Assembly: GCF_040183065.1 (NCBI RefSeq)
Contig: NW_027185500.1
Coordinates: 806,001 to 870,000 of the forward strand
Reading direction: 5' to 3'
DNA: 64,000 nt
Source of the DNA: Periplaneta americana
Lineage: Eukaryota > Arthropoda > Insecta > Blattodea > Blattidae
Shown piece after piece: positions 50,567 through 63,800 of this stretch (position 1 is its first letter; the number at the start of each line of letters is the position of its first letter). The notes under the pieces were generated by a model. That model worked only from the letters and a program-made list of their open reading frames with translations. It had not been told where the DNA came from and did not search any database. A program made the translations under genes and the position numbers.

Positions 50567-53500
50567 ATACCACCTTCCGTACCACATCGCATTCCACCTC
50601 CCGTGCCAGATCGCATTCCTCCTCACGTGCAACATCGCAATCCACCTCCTTCAGCAGATCGCGTTCCATATCCCGTGCCAGATTGCATTGCACCTACCGT
50701 GCCATATCTCATTCCACCGCCACTTCCAGATCGCATTCCACCTACCGTGCCATATCTCATTCCTCCTCCACCGCCAGATCGCATTCCGCCTCCCCCGCCA
50801 TATCTCATTCCACCGCCACTTCCAGATCGCATTCCACCTCCCCCGCCATATCTCATTCCACCGCCACTTCCAGATCGCATTCCACCTCCCGTGCCAGATC
50901 GCATACCTCCTCCCGTGCCAGATCGCATTCCGCCTCCCCCACCATATCTCATTCCACCGCCACTTCCAGATCGCATTCCACCTCCCCCGCCATATCTCAT
51001 TCCACCGCCACTTCCAGATCGCATTCCACCTACCGTGCCATATCTCATTCCTCCTCCACCGCCAGATCGCATTCCGCCTCCCCCGCCATATCTCATTCCA
51101 CCGCCACTTCCAGATCGCATTCCACCTCCCCCGCCATATCTCATTCCACCGCCACTTCCAGATCGCATTCCACCTCCCGTGCCAGATCGCATACCACCTC
51201 CCGTGCCAGAACGCATTCTACCTCCTCTACTAGATCGCGTTCTATATCCCGTGCCAGATTGCATTCCACCTACCGTGCCATATCTCATTCCTCCTCCACC
51301 GCCAGATCGCATTCCGCCTCCCCCGCCATATCTCATTCCACCGCCACTTCCAGATCGCATTCCACCTCCCCCGCCATATCTCATTCCACCGCCACTTCCA
51401 GATCGCATTCCACCTACCGTGCCATATCTCATTCCTCCTCCACCGCCAGATCGCATTCCGCCTCCCCCGCCATATCTCATTCCACCGCCACTTCCAGATC
51501 GCATTCCACCTCCCCCGCCATATCTCATTCCACCGCCACTTCCAGATCGCATTCCACCTACCGTGCCATATCTCATTCCTCCTCCACCGCCAGATCGCAT
51601 TCCGCCTCCCCCGCCATATCTCATTCCACCGCCACTTCCAGATCGCATTCCACCTCCCCCGCCATATCTCATTCCACCGCCACTTCCAGATCGCATTGCA
51701 CCTCCCGTGCCAGATCGCATACCTCCTCCCGTGCCAGATCGCATTCCGCCTCCCTCGCCATATCTCATTCCACCGCCACTTCCAGATCGCATTCCACCTC
51801 CCCCGCCATATCTCATTCCACCGCCACTTCCAGATCGCATTCCACCTACCGTGCCATATCTCATTCCTCCTCCACCGCCAGATCGCATTCCGCCTCCCCC
51901 GCCATATCTCATTCCACCGCCACTTCCAGATCGCATTCCACCTCCCCCGCCATATCTCATTCCACCGCCACTTCCAGATCGCATTCCACATCCCGTGCCA
52001 GATCGCATACCACCTCCCGTGCCAGATCGCATTCTACCTCCTCTACTAAATCGCGTTATATATCCCGTGCCAGATTGCATTCCACCTACCGTGCCATATC
52101 TCATTCCTCCTCCACCGCCAGATCGCATTCCGCCTCCCCCGCCATATCTCATTCCACCGCCACTTCCAGATCGCATTCCACCTCCCCCGCCATATCTCAT
52201 TCCACCGCCACTTCCAGATCGCATTCCACCTCCCGTGCCAGATCGCATTCCACCTCACGTGCCGCATCGCAATCCACCTCCTTTAGCAGATCGCGTGTCA
52301 TATCCCGTCCCAGATCGAATTCCACCTCCCGTGCCAGATCGCGTGCCGTATCCAGTGCCAGATCGCATGCCGTATCCCGTGCCAGAACGCTATTCCGCCT
52401 CCCGTGCCAGAACGCATTCCACTTCCCGTGCCAGATGGCATTCTACCTCCTCTGCTAGATCGCGTTCCATTTCCCGTGCCAGATCGCATTCCACCTCCCG
52501 TGCCAGATCGCGTGCCGTATGCAGTGCCAGATCGCGTGCCATATCCAGTGCCAGATCGTATTCCACCTCCGGTGCCAGATCGCATTCCACCTCCCTTGCC
52601 AGAACGCATTCCAACTCCCATGCCAGATCGCGTGTCATATCCCGTGCCAGATCGCGTTCCATATCCCCTGCCAGTTCGCATTCCTCATCCCGTTCCATAT
52701 CGCGTGCCTTATCCCGTGCCAGATCGAATTCCAGCTCCAGCGCCAGATGGCACTCCACCTCCCGTGCTAGATCATATACTACCTCCCGTGCCAGATCGCG
52801 TGCCATATCCCGTGCCACATCGAATGCCACATCCCGCGCCAGATCGCATTCCACTTCCCGTGCCAGATCGCATTCCACCTCCCGAGCCAGATCGCGTGCC
52901 GTATCCAGTGCCAGATCGCGTACCATATCCCGTGCCAGAACGCATTCCGCCTCGCGTGCCAGAACGCATTCCACATCCCCTGCCAGATTGCAATCCTCTT
53001 CCAGAGCCAAATCGCATTCCAATTCCTGTGTCAGATCGCGTTCCATATCCCGTGCCAGATCGCATTCCAACTCCCGTACTAGACCGCATTCCACCTTACA
53101 TGCGAGGTCGCATTCCACCTCTCGTGTCAGATTGCATTCCACCTCCCGTACCATATCGCGTGCCATACCCCGTGCCAAATCTCAATCCACCTCCCCTGCT
53201 AGATCTAATTCCACCTCCCGTGCCAGATGGCACTCCACCTCCCGTGCCAGATCGCGTGCCGTATCCAGTGCCAGATCGCGTGCCATATCCCGTGCCAGGT
53301 CCTATTCCACCTCCGGTGCCAGTTCGCATTCCACCTCCCTTGCCAGATCGCATTCCAACTCCCTTGCCAAATCGCGTGTCATATCCCGTGCCAGATCGCG
53401 TGGCATATCCTCTGGCAGTTCGCATTCCTCATCCCGTGCCATATCGCGTGCATTACCCCGTGCCAGATCGAACTCCACCTCCAGCGCCAGATGGCACACC

Positions 53501-54046
53501 ACCTCCCGTGCCAGATCGCATTCCACCTCCCGTGACAGATCGCGTGCCGTATCCAGTGCCAGATCGCGTGCCAGATCCCGTGCCAGGTCCTATTCCACCT
53601 CCGGTGCCAGATCGCATTCCACCTCCCTTGCCAGATCGCATTCCAACTCCCTTGCCAGATCGCGTGTCATATCCCGTGCCAGATCGCGTGGCATATCCTC
53701 TGGCAGTTCGCATTGCTCATCCCGTGCCATATCGCGTGCCTTATCCCGTGCCAGATCGAACTCCACCTCCAGCGCCAGATGGCACTTCACCTCCCGTGCT
53801 AGATCGCATTCTACCTCCCGTGCCAGATCTCATTCTACCTCCTCTGCTAGATCGCGTTCCATATCCCGTGCCAGAATGCATTCTACTTCCCGTCACATAT
53901 CACATTCCACCTCCCATACCAGATCGCATTTCACCTTCCGTGACAGATCGCATTCCTCCTCCCGCACCAGATCGCGTGCCATATGCCGCTCCAGATCGCA
54001 TTACACCTCCCGTTCCAGATCGCATTCCACCTCCCGTCTCATTCGC
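50567..54046. repeat. HOR copy H16, type D, full length
   Basis: 3,480 bp. It carries the D markers gccagaacgcattctacc (near 51209), attgcacctcccg (near 51697), gtgccatatccagtgcc (near 52544) and attcctgtgtcag (near 53027). It lacks the 3-bp deletion that is private to H11. Private changes are cctccctcgcc at 51754 and attccacatcccgtgcc at 51990. Confidence 0.93.
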
Positions 54047-57000
54047 ATACCACCTTCCGTACCACATCGCATTCCACCTCCCGTGCCAGATCGCATTCCT
54101 CCTCACGTGCAACATCGCAATCCACCTCCTTCAGCAGATCGCGTTCCATATCCCGTGCCAGATTGCATTGCACCTACCGTGCCATATCTCATTCCACCGC
54201 CACTTCCAGATCGCATTCCACCTACCGTGCCATATCTCATTCCTCCTCCACCGCCAGATCGCATTCCGCCTCCCCCGCCATATCTCATTCCACCGCCACT
54301 TCCAGATCGCATTCCACCTCCCCCGCCATATCTCATTCCACCGCCACTTCCAGATCGCATTCCACCTCCCGTGCCAGATCGCATACCTCCTCCCGTGCCA
54401 GATCGCATTCCGCCTCCCCCACCATATCTCATTCCACCGCCACTTCCAGATCGCATTCCACCTCCCCCGCCATATCTCATTCCACCGCCACTTCCAGATC
54501 GCATTCCACCTACCGTGCCATATCTCATTCCTCCTCCACCGCCAGATCGCATTCCGCCTCCCCCGCCATATCTCATTCCACCGCCACTTCCAGATCGCAT
54601 TCCACCTCCCCCGCCATATCTCATTCCACCGCCACTTCCAGATCGCATTCCACCTCCCGTGCCAGATCGCATACCACCTCCCGTGCCAGAACGCATTCTA
54701 CCTCCTCTACTAGATCGCGTTCTATATCCCGTGCCAGATTGCATTCCACCTACCGTGCCATATCTCATTCCTCCTCCACCGCCAGATCGCATTCCGCCTC
54801 CCCCGCCATATCTCATTCCACCGCCACTTCCAGATCGCATTCCACCTCCCCCGCCATATCTCATTCCACCGCCACTTCCAGATCGCATTCCACCTACCGT
54901 GCCATATCTCATTCCTCCTCCACCGCCAGATCGCATTCCGCCTCCCCCGCCATATCTCATTCCACCGCCACTTCCAGATCGCATTCCACCTCCCCCGCCA
55001 TATCTCATTCCACCGCCACTTCCAGATCGCATTCCACCTACCGTGCCATATCTCATTCCTCCTCCACCGCCAGATCGCATTCCGCCTCCCCCGCCATATC
55101 TCATTCCACCGCCACTTCCAGATCGCATTCCACCTCCCCCGCCATATCTCATTCCACCGCCACTTCCAGATCGCATTGCACCTCCCGTGCCAGATCGCAT
55201 ACCTCCTCCCGTGCCAGATCGCATTCCGCCTCCCCCGCCATATCTCATTCCACCGCCACTTCCAGATCGCATTCCACCTCCCCCGCCATATCTCATTCCA
55301 CCGCCACTTCCAGATCGCATTCCACCTACCGTGCCATATCTCATTCCTCCTCCACCGCCAGATCGCATTCCGCCTCCCCCGCCATATCTCATTCCACCGC
55401 CACTTCCAGATCGCATTCCACCTCCCCCGCCATATCTCATTCCACCGCCACTTCCAGATCGCATTCCACCTCCCGTGCCAGATCGCATACCACCTCCCGT
55501 GCCAGATCGCATTCTACCTCCTCTACTAAATCGCGTTATATATCCCGTGCCAGATTGCATTCCACCTACCGTGCCATATCTCATTCCTCCTCCACCGCCA
55601 GATCGCATTCCGCCTCCCCCGCCATATCTCATTCCACCGCCACTTCCAGATCGCATTCCACCTCCCCCGCCATATCTCATTCCACCGCCACTTCCAGATC
55701 GCATTCCACCTCCCGTGCCAGATCGCATTCCACCTCACGTGCCGCATCGCAATCCACCTCCTTTAGCAGATCGCGTGTCATATCCCGTCCCAGATCGAAT
55801 TCCACCTCCCGTGCCAGATCGCGTGCCGTATCCAGTGCCAGATCGCATGCCGTATCCCGTGCCAGAACGCTATTCCGCCTCCCGTGCCAGAACGCATTCC
55901 ACTTCCCGTGCCAGATGGCATTCTACCTCCTCTGCTAGATCGCGTTCCATTTCCCGTGCCAGATCGCATTCCACCTCCCGTGCCAGATCGCGTGCCGTAT
56001 GCAGTGCCAGATCGCGTGCCATATCCCGTGCCAGATCGTATTCCACCGGTGCCAGATCGCATTCCACCTCCCTTGCCAGAACGCATTCCAACTCCCATGC
56101 CAGATCGCGTGTCATATCCCGTGCCAGATCGCGTTCCATATCCCCTGCCAGTTCGCATTCCTCATCCCGTTCCATATCGCGTGCCTTATCCCGTGCCAGA
56201 TCGAATTCCAGCTCCAGCGCCAGATGGCACTCCACCTCCCGTGCTAGATCATATACTACCTCCCGTGCCAGATCGCGTGCCATATCCCGTGCCACATCGA
56301 ATGCCACATCCCGCGCCAGATCGCATTCCACTTCCCGTGCCAGATCGCATTCCACCTCCCGAGCCAGATCGCGTGCCGTATCCAGTGCCAGATCGCGTAC
56401 CATATCCCGTGCCAGAACGCATTCCGCCTCGCGTGCCAGAACGCATTCCACATCCCCTGCCAGATTGCAATCCTCTTCCAGAGCCAAATCGCATTCCAAT
56501 TCCCGTGTCAGATCGCGTTCCATATCCCGTGCCAGATCGCATTCCAACTCCCGTACTAGACCGCATTCCACCTTACATGCGAGGTCGCATTCCACCTCTC
56601 GTGTCAGATTGCATTCCACCTCCCGTACCATATCGCGTGCCATACCCCGTGCCAAATCTCAATCCACCTCCCCTGCTAGATCTAATTCCACCTCCCGTGC
56701 CAGATGGCACTCCACCTCCCGTGCCAGATCGCGTGCCGTATCCAGTGCCAGATCGCGTGCCATATCCCGTGCCAGGTCCTATTCCACCTCCGGTGCCAGT
56801 TCGCATTCCACCTCCCTTGCCAGATCGCATTCCAACTCCCTTGCCAAATCGCGTGTCATATCCCGTGCCAGATCGCGTGGCATATCCTCTGGCAGTTCGC
56901 ATTCCTCATCCCGTGCCATATCGCGTGCATTACCCCGTGCCAGATCGAACTCCACCTCCAGCGCCAGATGGCACACCACCTCCCGTGCCAGATCGCATTC

Positions 57001-57523
57001 CACCTCCCGTGACAGATCGCGTGCCGTATCCAGTGCCAGATCGCGTGCCAGATCCCGTGCCAGGTCCTATTCCACCTCCGGTGCCAGATCGCATTCCACC
57101 TCCCTTGCCAGATCGCATTCCAACTCCCTTGCCAGATCGCGTGTCATATCCCGTGCCAGATCGCGTGGCATATCCTCTGGCAGTTCGCATTGCTCATCCC
57201 GTGCCATATCGCGTGCCTTATCCCGTGCCAGATCGAACTCCACCTCCAGCGCCAGATGGCACTTCACCTCCCGTGCTAGATCGCATTCTACCTCCCGTGC
57301 CAGATCTCATTCTACCTCCTCTGCTAGATCGCGTTCCATATCCCGTGCCAGAATGCATTCTACTTCCCGTCACATATCACATTCCACCTCCCATACCAGA
57401 TCGCATTTCACCTTCCGTGACAGATCGCATTCCTCCTCCCGCACCAGATCGCGTGCCATATGCCGCTCCAGATCGCATTACACCTCCCGTTCCAGATCGC
57501 ATTCCACCTCCCGTCTCATTCGC
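54047..57523. repeat. HOR copy H17, type E
   Basis: 3,477 bp. It shares the D/E segment A markers and the E-specific 3-bp deletion near 56044 with H12. Unlike H12, it is followed by a type F copy, giving the complete order A to F for H13-H18. Confidence 0.92.
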
Positions 57524-60500
57524 ATACCACCTTCCGTACCACATCGCATTCCACCTCCCGTGCAACATCGCAATCCACCTCCTTCAGCAGATCGCGTTCC
57601 ATATCCCGTGCCAGATTGCATTGCACCTACCGTGCCATATCTCATTCCACCGCCACTTCCAGATCGCATTCCACCTACCGTGCCATATCTCATTCCTCCT
57701 CCACCGCCAGATCGCATTCCGCCTCCCCCGCCATATCTCATTCCACCGCCACTTCCAGATCGCATTCCACCTCCCCCGCCATATCTCATTCCACCGCCAC
57801 TTCCAGATCGCATTCCACCTCCCGTGCCAGATCGCATACCTCCTCCCGTGCCAGATCGCATTCCGCCTCCCCCACCATATCTCATTCCACCGCCACTTCC
57901 AGATCGCATTCCACCTCCCCCGCCATATCTCATTCCACCGCCACTTCCAGATCGCATTCCACCTACCGTGCCATATCTCATTCCTCCTCCACCGCCAGAT
58001 CGCATTCCGCCTCCCCCGCCATATCTCATTCCACCGCCACTTCCAGATCGCATACCACCTCCCCCGCCATATCTCATTCCACCGCCACTTCCAGATCGCA
58101 TTCCACCTCCCGTGCCAGATCGCATACCACCTCCCGTGCCAGATCGCATTCTACCTCCTCTACTAGATCGCGTTCTATATCCCGTGCCAGATTGCATTCC
58201 ACCTACCGTGCCATATCTCATTCCTCCTCCATCGCCAGATCGCATTCCGCCTCCCCCGCCATATCTCATTCCACCGCCACTTCCAGATCGCATTCCACCT
58301 CCCCCGCCATATCTCATTCCACCGCCACTTCCAGATCGCATTCCACCTACCGTGCCATATCTCATTCCTCCTCCACCGCCAGATCGCATTCCGCCTCCCC
58401 CGCCATATCTCATTCCACCGCCACTTCCAGATCGCATTCCACCTCCCCCGCCATATCTCATTCCACCGCCACTTCCAGATCGCATTCCACCTCCCGTGCC
58501 AGATCGCATACCTCCTCCCGTGCCAGATCGCATTCCGCCTCCCCCGCCATATCTCATTCCACCGCCACTTCCAGATCGCATTCCACCTCCCCCGCCATAT
58601 CTCATTCCACCGCCACTTCCAGATCGCATTCCACCTACCGTGCCATATCTCATTCCTCCTCCACCGCCAGATCGCATTCCGCCTCCCCCGCCATATCTCA
58701 TTCCACCGCCACTTCCAGATCGCATTCCACCTCCCCCGCCATATCTCATTCCACCGCCACTTCCAGATCGCATTCCACCTCCCGTGCCAGATCGCATACC
58801 ACCTCCCGTGCCAGATCGCATTCTACCTCCTCTACTAAATCGCGTTATATATCCCGTGCCAGATTGCATTCCACCTACCGTGCCATATCTCATTCCTCTT
58901 CCACCGCCAGATCGCATTCCGCCTCCCCCGCCATATCTCATTCCACCGCCACTTCCAGATCGCATTCCACCTCCCCCGCCATATCTCATTCCACCGCCAC
59001 TTCCAGATCGCATTCCACCTCCCGTGCCAGATCGCATTCCACCTCACGTGCCGCATCGCAATCCACCTCCTTTAGCAGATCGCGTGTCATATCCCGTCCC
59101 AGATCGAATTCCACCTCCCGTGCCAGATCGCGTGCCGTATCCAGTGCCAGATCGCATGCCGTATCCCGTGCCAGAACGCTATTCCGCCTCCCGTGCCAGA
59201 ACGCATTCCACTTCCCGTGCCAGATGGCATTCTACCTCCTCTGCTAGATCGCGTTCCATTTCCCGTGCCAGATCGCATTCCACCTCCTGTGCCAGATCGT
59301 GTGCCGTATGCAGTGCCAGATCGCGTGCCATATCCCGTGCCAGATCGTATTCCACCTCCGGTGCCAGATCGCATTCCACCTCCCTTGCCAGAACGCATTC
59401 CAACTCCCATGCCAGATCGCGTGTCATATCCCGTGCCAGATCGCGTTCCATATCCCCTGCCAGTTCGCATTCCTCATCCCGTTCCATATCGCGTGCCTTA
59501 TCCCGTGCCAGATCGAATTCCAGCTCCAGCGCCAGATGGCACTCCACCTCCCGTGCTAGATCATATACTACATCCCGTGCCAGATCGCGTGCCATATCCC
59601 GTGCCACATCGAATGCCACATCCCGCGCCAGATCGCATTCCACTTCCCGTGCCAGATCGCATTCCACCTCCCGAGCCAGATCGCGTGCCGTATCCAGTGC
59701 CAGATCGCGTACCATATCCCGTGCCAGAAAGCATTCCGCCTCGCGTGCCAGAACGCATTCCACATCCCCTGCCAGATTGCAATCCTCTTCCAGAGCCAAA
59801 TCGCATTCCAATTCCCGTGTCAGATCGCGTTCCATATCCCGTGCCAGATCGCATTCCAACTCCCGTACTAGACCGCATTCCACCTTACATGCGAGGTCGC
59901 ATTCCACCTCTCGTGTCAGATTGCATTCCACCTCCCGTACCATATCGCGTGCCATACCCCGTGCCAAATCTCAATCCACCTCCCCTGCTAGATCTAATTC
60001 CACCTCCCGTGCCAGATGGCACTCCACCTCCCGTGCCAGATCGCGTGCCGTATCCAGTGCCAGATCGCGTGCCATATCCCGTGCCAGGTCCTATTCCACC
60101 TCCGGTGCCAGTTCGCATTCCACCTCCCTTGCCAGATCGCATTCCAACTCCCTTGCCAAATCGCGTGTCATATCCCGTGCCAGATCGCGTGGCATATCCT
60201 CTGGCAGTTCGCATTCCTCATCCCGTGCCATATCGCGTGCATTACCCCGTGCCAGATCGAACTCCACCTCCAGCGCCAGATGGCACACCACCTCCCGTGC
60301 CAGATCGCATTCCACCTCCCGTGACAGATCGCGTGCCGTATCCAGTGCCAGATCGCGTGCCAGATCCCGTGCCAGGTCCTATTCCACCTCCGGTGCCAGA
60401 TCGCATTCCACCTCCCTTGCCAGATCGCATTCCAACTCCCTTGCCAGATCGCGTGTCATATCCCGTGCCAGATCGCGTGGCATATCCTCTGGCAGTTCGC

Positions 60501-60835
60501 ATTGCTCATCCCGTGCCATATCGCGTGCCTTATCCCGTGCCAGATCGAACTCCACCTCCAGCGCCAGATGGCACTTCACCTCCCGTGCTAGATCGCATTC
60601 TACCTCCCGTGCCAGATCTCATTCTACCTCCTCTGCTAGATCGCGTTCCATATCCCGTGCCAGAATGCATTCTACTTCCCGTCACATATCACATTCCACC
60701 TCCCATACCAGATCGCATTTCACCTTCCGTGACAGATCGCATTCCTCCTCCCGCACCAGATCGCGTGCCATATGCCGCTCCAGATCGCATTACACCTCCC
60801 GTTCCAGATCGCATTCCACCTCCCGTCTCATTCGC
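57524..60835. repeat. HOR copy H18, type F, 3,312 bp
   Basis: Segment A (57524-59179) is 168 bp short: a 24-bp monomer is missing near 57564 (cacctcccgtgcaacatcgc) and one of the three tandem 144-bp blocks is gone. Segment B (59180-60835) carries ccagaaagcattcc near 59729, shared with H6. Two C-to-T changes at CpG lie close together near 59287 and 59299. The variant ctacatcccgtgcc near 59571 is shared with H19. Confidence 0.92.
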
Positions 60836-63800
60836 ATACCACCTTCCGTACCACATCGCATTCCACCTCCCGTGCCAGATCGCATTCCTCCTCACGTGCA
60901 ACATCGCAATCCACCTCCTTCAGCAGATCGCGTTCCATATCCCGTGCCAGATTGCATTGCACCTACCGTGCCATATCTCATTCCACCGCCACTTCCAGAT
61001 CGCATTCCACCTACCGTGCCATATCTCATTCCTCCTCCACCGCCAGATCGCATTCCGCCTCCCCCGCCATATCTCATTCCACCGCCACTTCCAGATCGCA
61101 TTCCACCTCCCCCGCCATATCTAATTCCACCGCCACTTCCAGATCGCATTCCACCTCCCGTGCCAGATCGCATACCTCCTCCCGTGCCAGATCGCATTCC
61201 GCCTCCCCCACCATATCTCATTCCACCGCCACTTCCAGATCGCATTCCACCTCCCCCGCCATATCTCATTCCACCGCCACTTCCAGATCGCATTCCACCT
61301 ACCGTGCCATATCTCATTCCTCCTCCACCGCCAGATCGCATTCCGCCTCCCCCGCCATATCTCATTCCACCGCCCATTCCAGATCGCATTCCACCTCCCC
61401 CGCCATATCTCATTCCACCGCCACTTCCAGATCGCATTCCACCTCCCGTGCCAGATCGCATACCACCTCCCGTGCCAGATCGCATTCTACCTCCTCTACT
61501 AGATCGCGTTCTATATCCCGTGCCAGATTGCATTCCACCTACCGTGCCATATCTCATTCCTCCTCCACCGCCAGATCGCATTCCGCCTCCCCCGCCATAT
61601 CTCATTCCACCGCCACTTCCAGATCGCATTCCACCTCCCCCGCCATATCTCATTCCACCGCCACTTCCAGATCGCATTCCACCTACCGTGCCATATCTCA
61701 TTCCTCCTCCACCGCCAGATCGCATTCCGCCTCCCCCGCCATATCTCATTCCACCGCCACTTCCAGATCGCATTCCACCTCCCCCGCCATATCTCATTCC
61801 ACCGCCACTTCCAGATCGCATTCCACCTACCGTGCCATATCTCATTCCTCCTCCACCGCCAGATCGCATTCCGCCTCCCCCGCCATATCTCATTCCACCG
61901 CCACTTCCAGATCGCATTCCACCTCCCCCGCCATATCTCATTCCACCGCCACTTCCAGATCGCATTCCACCTCCCGTGCCAGATCGCATACCTCCTCCCG
62001 TGCCAGATCGCATTCCGCCTCCCCCGCCATATCTCATTCCACCGCCACTTCCAGATCGCATTCCACCTCCCCCGCCATATCTCATTCCACCGCCACTTCC
62101 AGATCGCATTCCACCTACCGTGCCATATCTCATTCCTCCTCCACCGCCAGATCGCATTCCGCCTCCCCCGCCATATCTCATTCCACCGCCACTTCCAGAT
62201 CGCATTCCACCTCCCCCGCCATATCTCATTCCACCGCCACTTCCAGATCGCATTCCACCTCCCGTGCCAGATCGCATACCACCTCCCGTGCCAGATCGCA
62301 TTCTACCTCCTCTACTAAATCGCGTTATATATCCCGTGCCAGATTGCATTCCACCTACCGTGCCATATCTCATTCCTCTTCCACCGCCAGATCGCATTCC
62401 GCCTCCCCCGCCATATCTCATTCCACCGCCACTTCCAGATCGCATTCCACCTCCCCCGCCATATCTCATTCCACCGCCACTTCCAGATCGCATTCCACCT
62501 CCCGTGCCAGATCGCATTCCACCTCACGTGCCGCATCGCAATCCACCTCCTTTAGCAGATCGCGTGTCATATCCCGTCCCAGATCGAATTCCACCTCCCG
62601 TGCCAGATCGCGTGCCGTATCCAGTGCCAGATCGCATGCCGTATCCCGTGCCAGAACGCTATTCCGCCTCCCGTGCCAGAACGCATTCCGCTTCCCGTGC
62701 CAGATGGCATTCTACCTCCTCTGCTAGATCGCGTTCCATTTCCCGTGCCAGATCGCATTCCACCTCCCGTGCCAGATCGCGTGCCGTATGCAGTGCCAGA
62801 TCGCGTGCCATATCCCGTGCCAGATCGTATTCCACCTCCGGTGCCAGATCGCATTCCACCTCCCTTGCCAGAACGCATTCCAACTCCCATGCCAGATCGC
62901 GTGTCATATCCCGTGCCAGATCGCGTTCCATATCCCCTGCCAGTTCGCATTCCTCATCCCGTTCCATATCGCGTGCCTTATCCCGTGCCAGATCGAATTC
63001 CAGCTCCAGCGCCAGATGGCACTCCACCTCCCGTGCTAGATCATATACTACATCCCGTGCCAGATCGCGTGCCATATCCCGTGCCACATCGAATGCCACA
63101 TCCCGCGCCAGATCGCATTCCACTTCCCGTGCCAGATCGCATTCCACCTCCCGAGCCAGATCGCGTGCCGTATCCAGTGCCAGATCGCGTACCATATCCC
63201 GTGCCAGAACGCATTCCGCCTCGCGTGCCAGAACGCATTCCACATCCCCTGCCAGATTGCAATCCTCTTCCAGAGCCAAATCGCATTCCAATTCCCGTGT
63301 CAGATCGCGTTCCATATCCCGTGCCAGATCGCATTCCAACTCCCGTACTAGACCGCATTCCACCTTACATGCGAGGTCGCATTCCACCTCTCGTGTCAGA
63401 TTGCATTCCACCTCCCGTACCATATCGCGTGCCATACCCCGTGCCAAATCTCAATCCACCTCCCCTGCTAGATCTAATTCCACCTCCCGTGCCAGATGGC
63501 ACTCCACCTCCCGTGCCAGATCGCGTGCCGTATCCAGTGCCAGATCGCGTGCCATATCCCGTGCCAGGTCCTATTCCACCTCCGGTGCCAGTTCGCATTC
63601 CACCTCCCTTGCCAGATCGCATTCCAACTCCCTTGCCAAATCGCGTGTCATATCCCGTGCCAGATCGCGTGGCATATCCTCTGGCAGTTCGCATTCCTCA
63701 TCCCGTGCCATATCGCGTGCATTACCCCGTGCCAGATCGAACTCCACCTCCAGCGCCAGATGGCACACCACCTCCCGTGCCAGATCGCATTCCACCTCCC

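Larger units (their letters stand above)
40906..57554. repeat. Right copy of the large tandem duplication (offset 17,154 bp)
   Basis: This is the partner of 23752-40400 and consists of most of H13, all of H14-H17 and the very start of H18. Private differences seen here include 44100 (T to A), 45556 (A to T), 47478 (C to A), a length-neutral scramble near 48056, 51754 (C to T) and 51990 (C to A). With the private changes in the left copy this gives roughly a dozen events in 17 kb, so the copies differ by well under 0.2% by eye. Confidence 0.88.
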
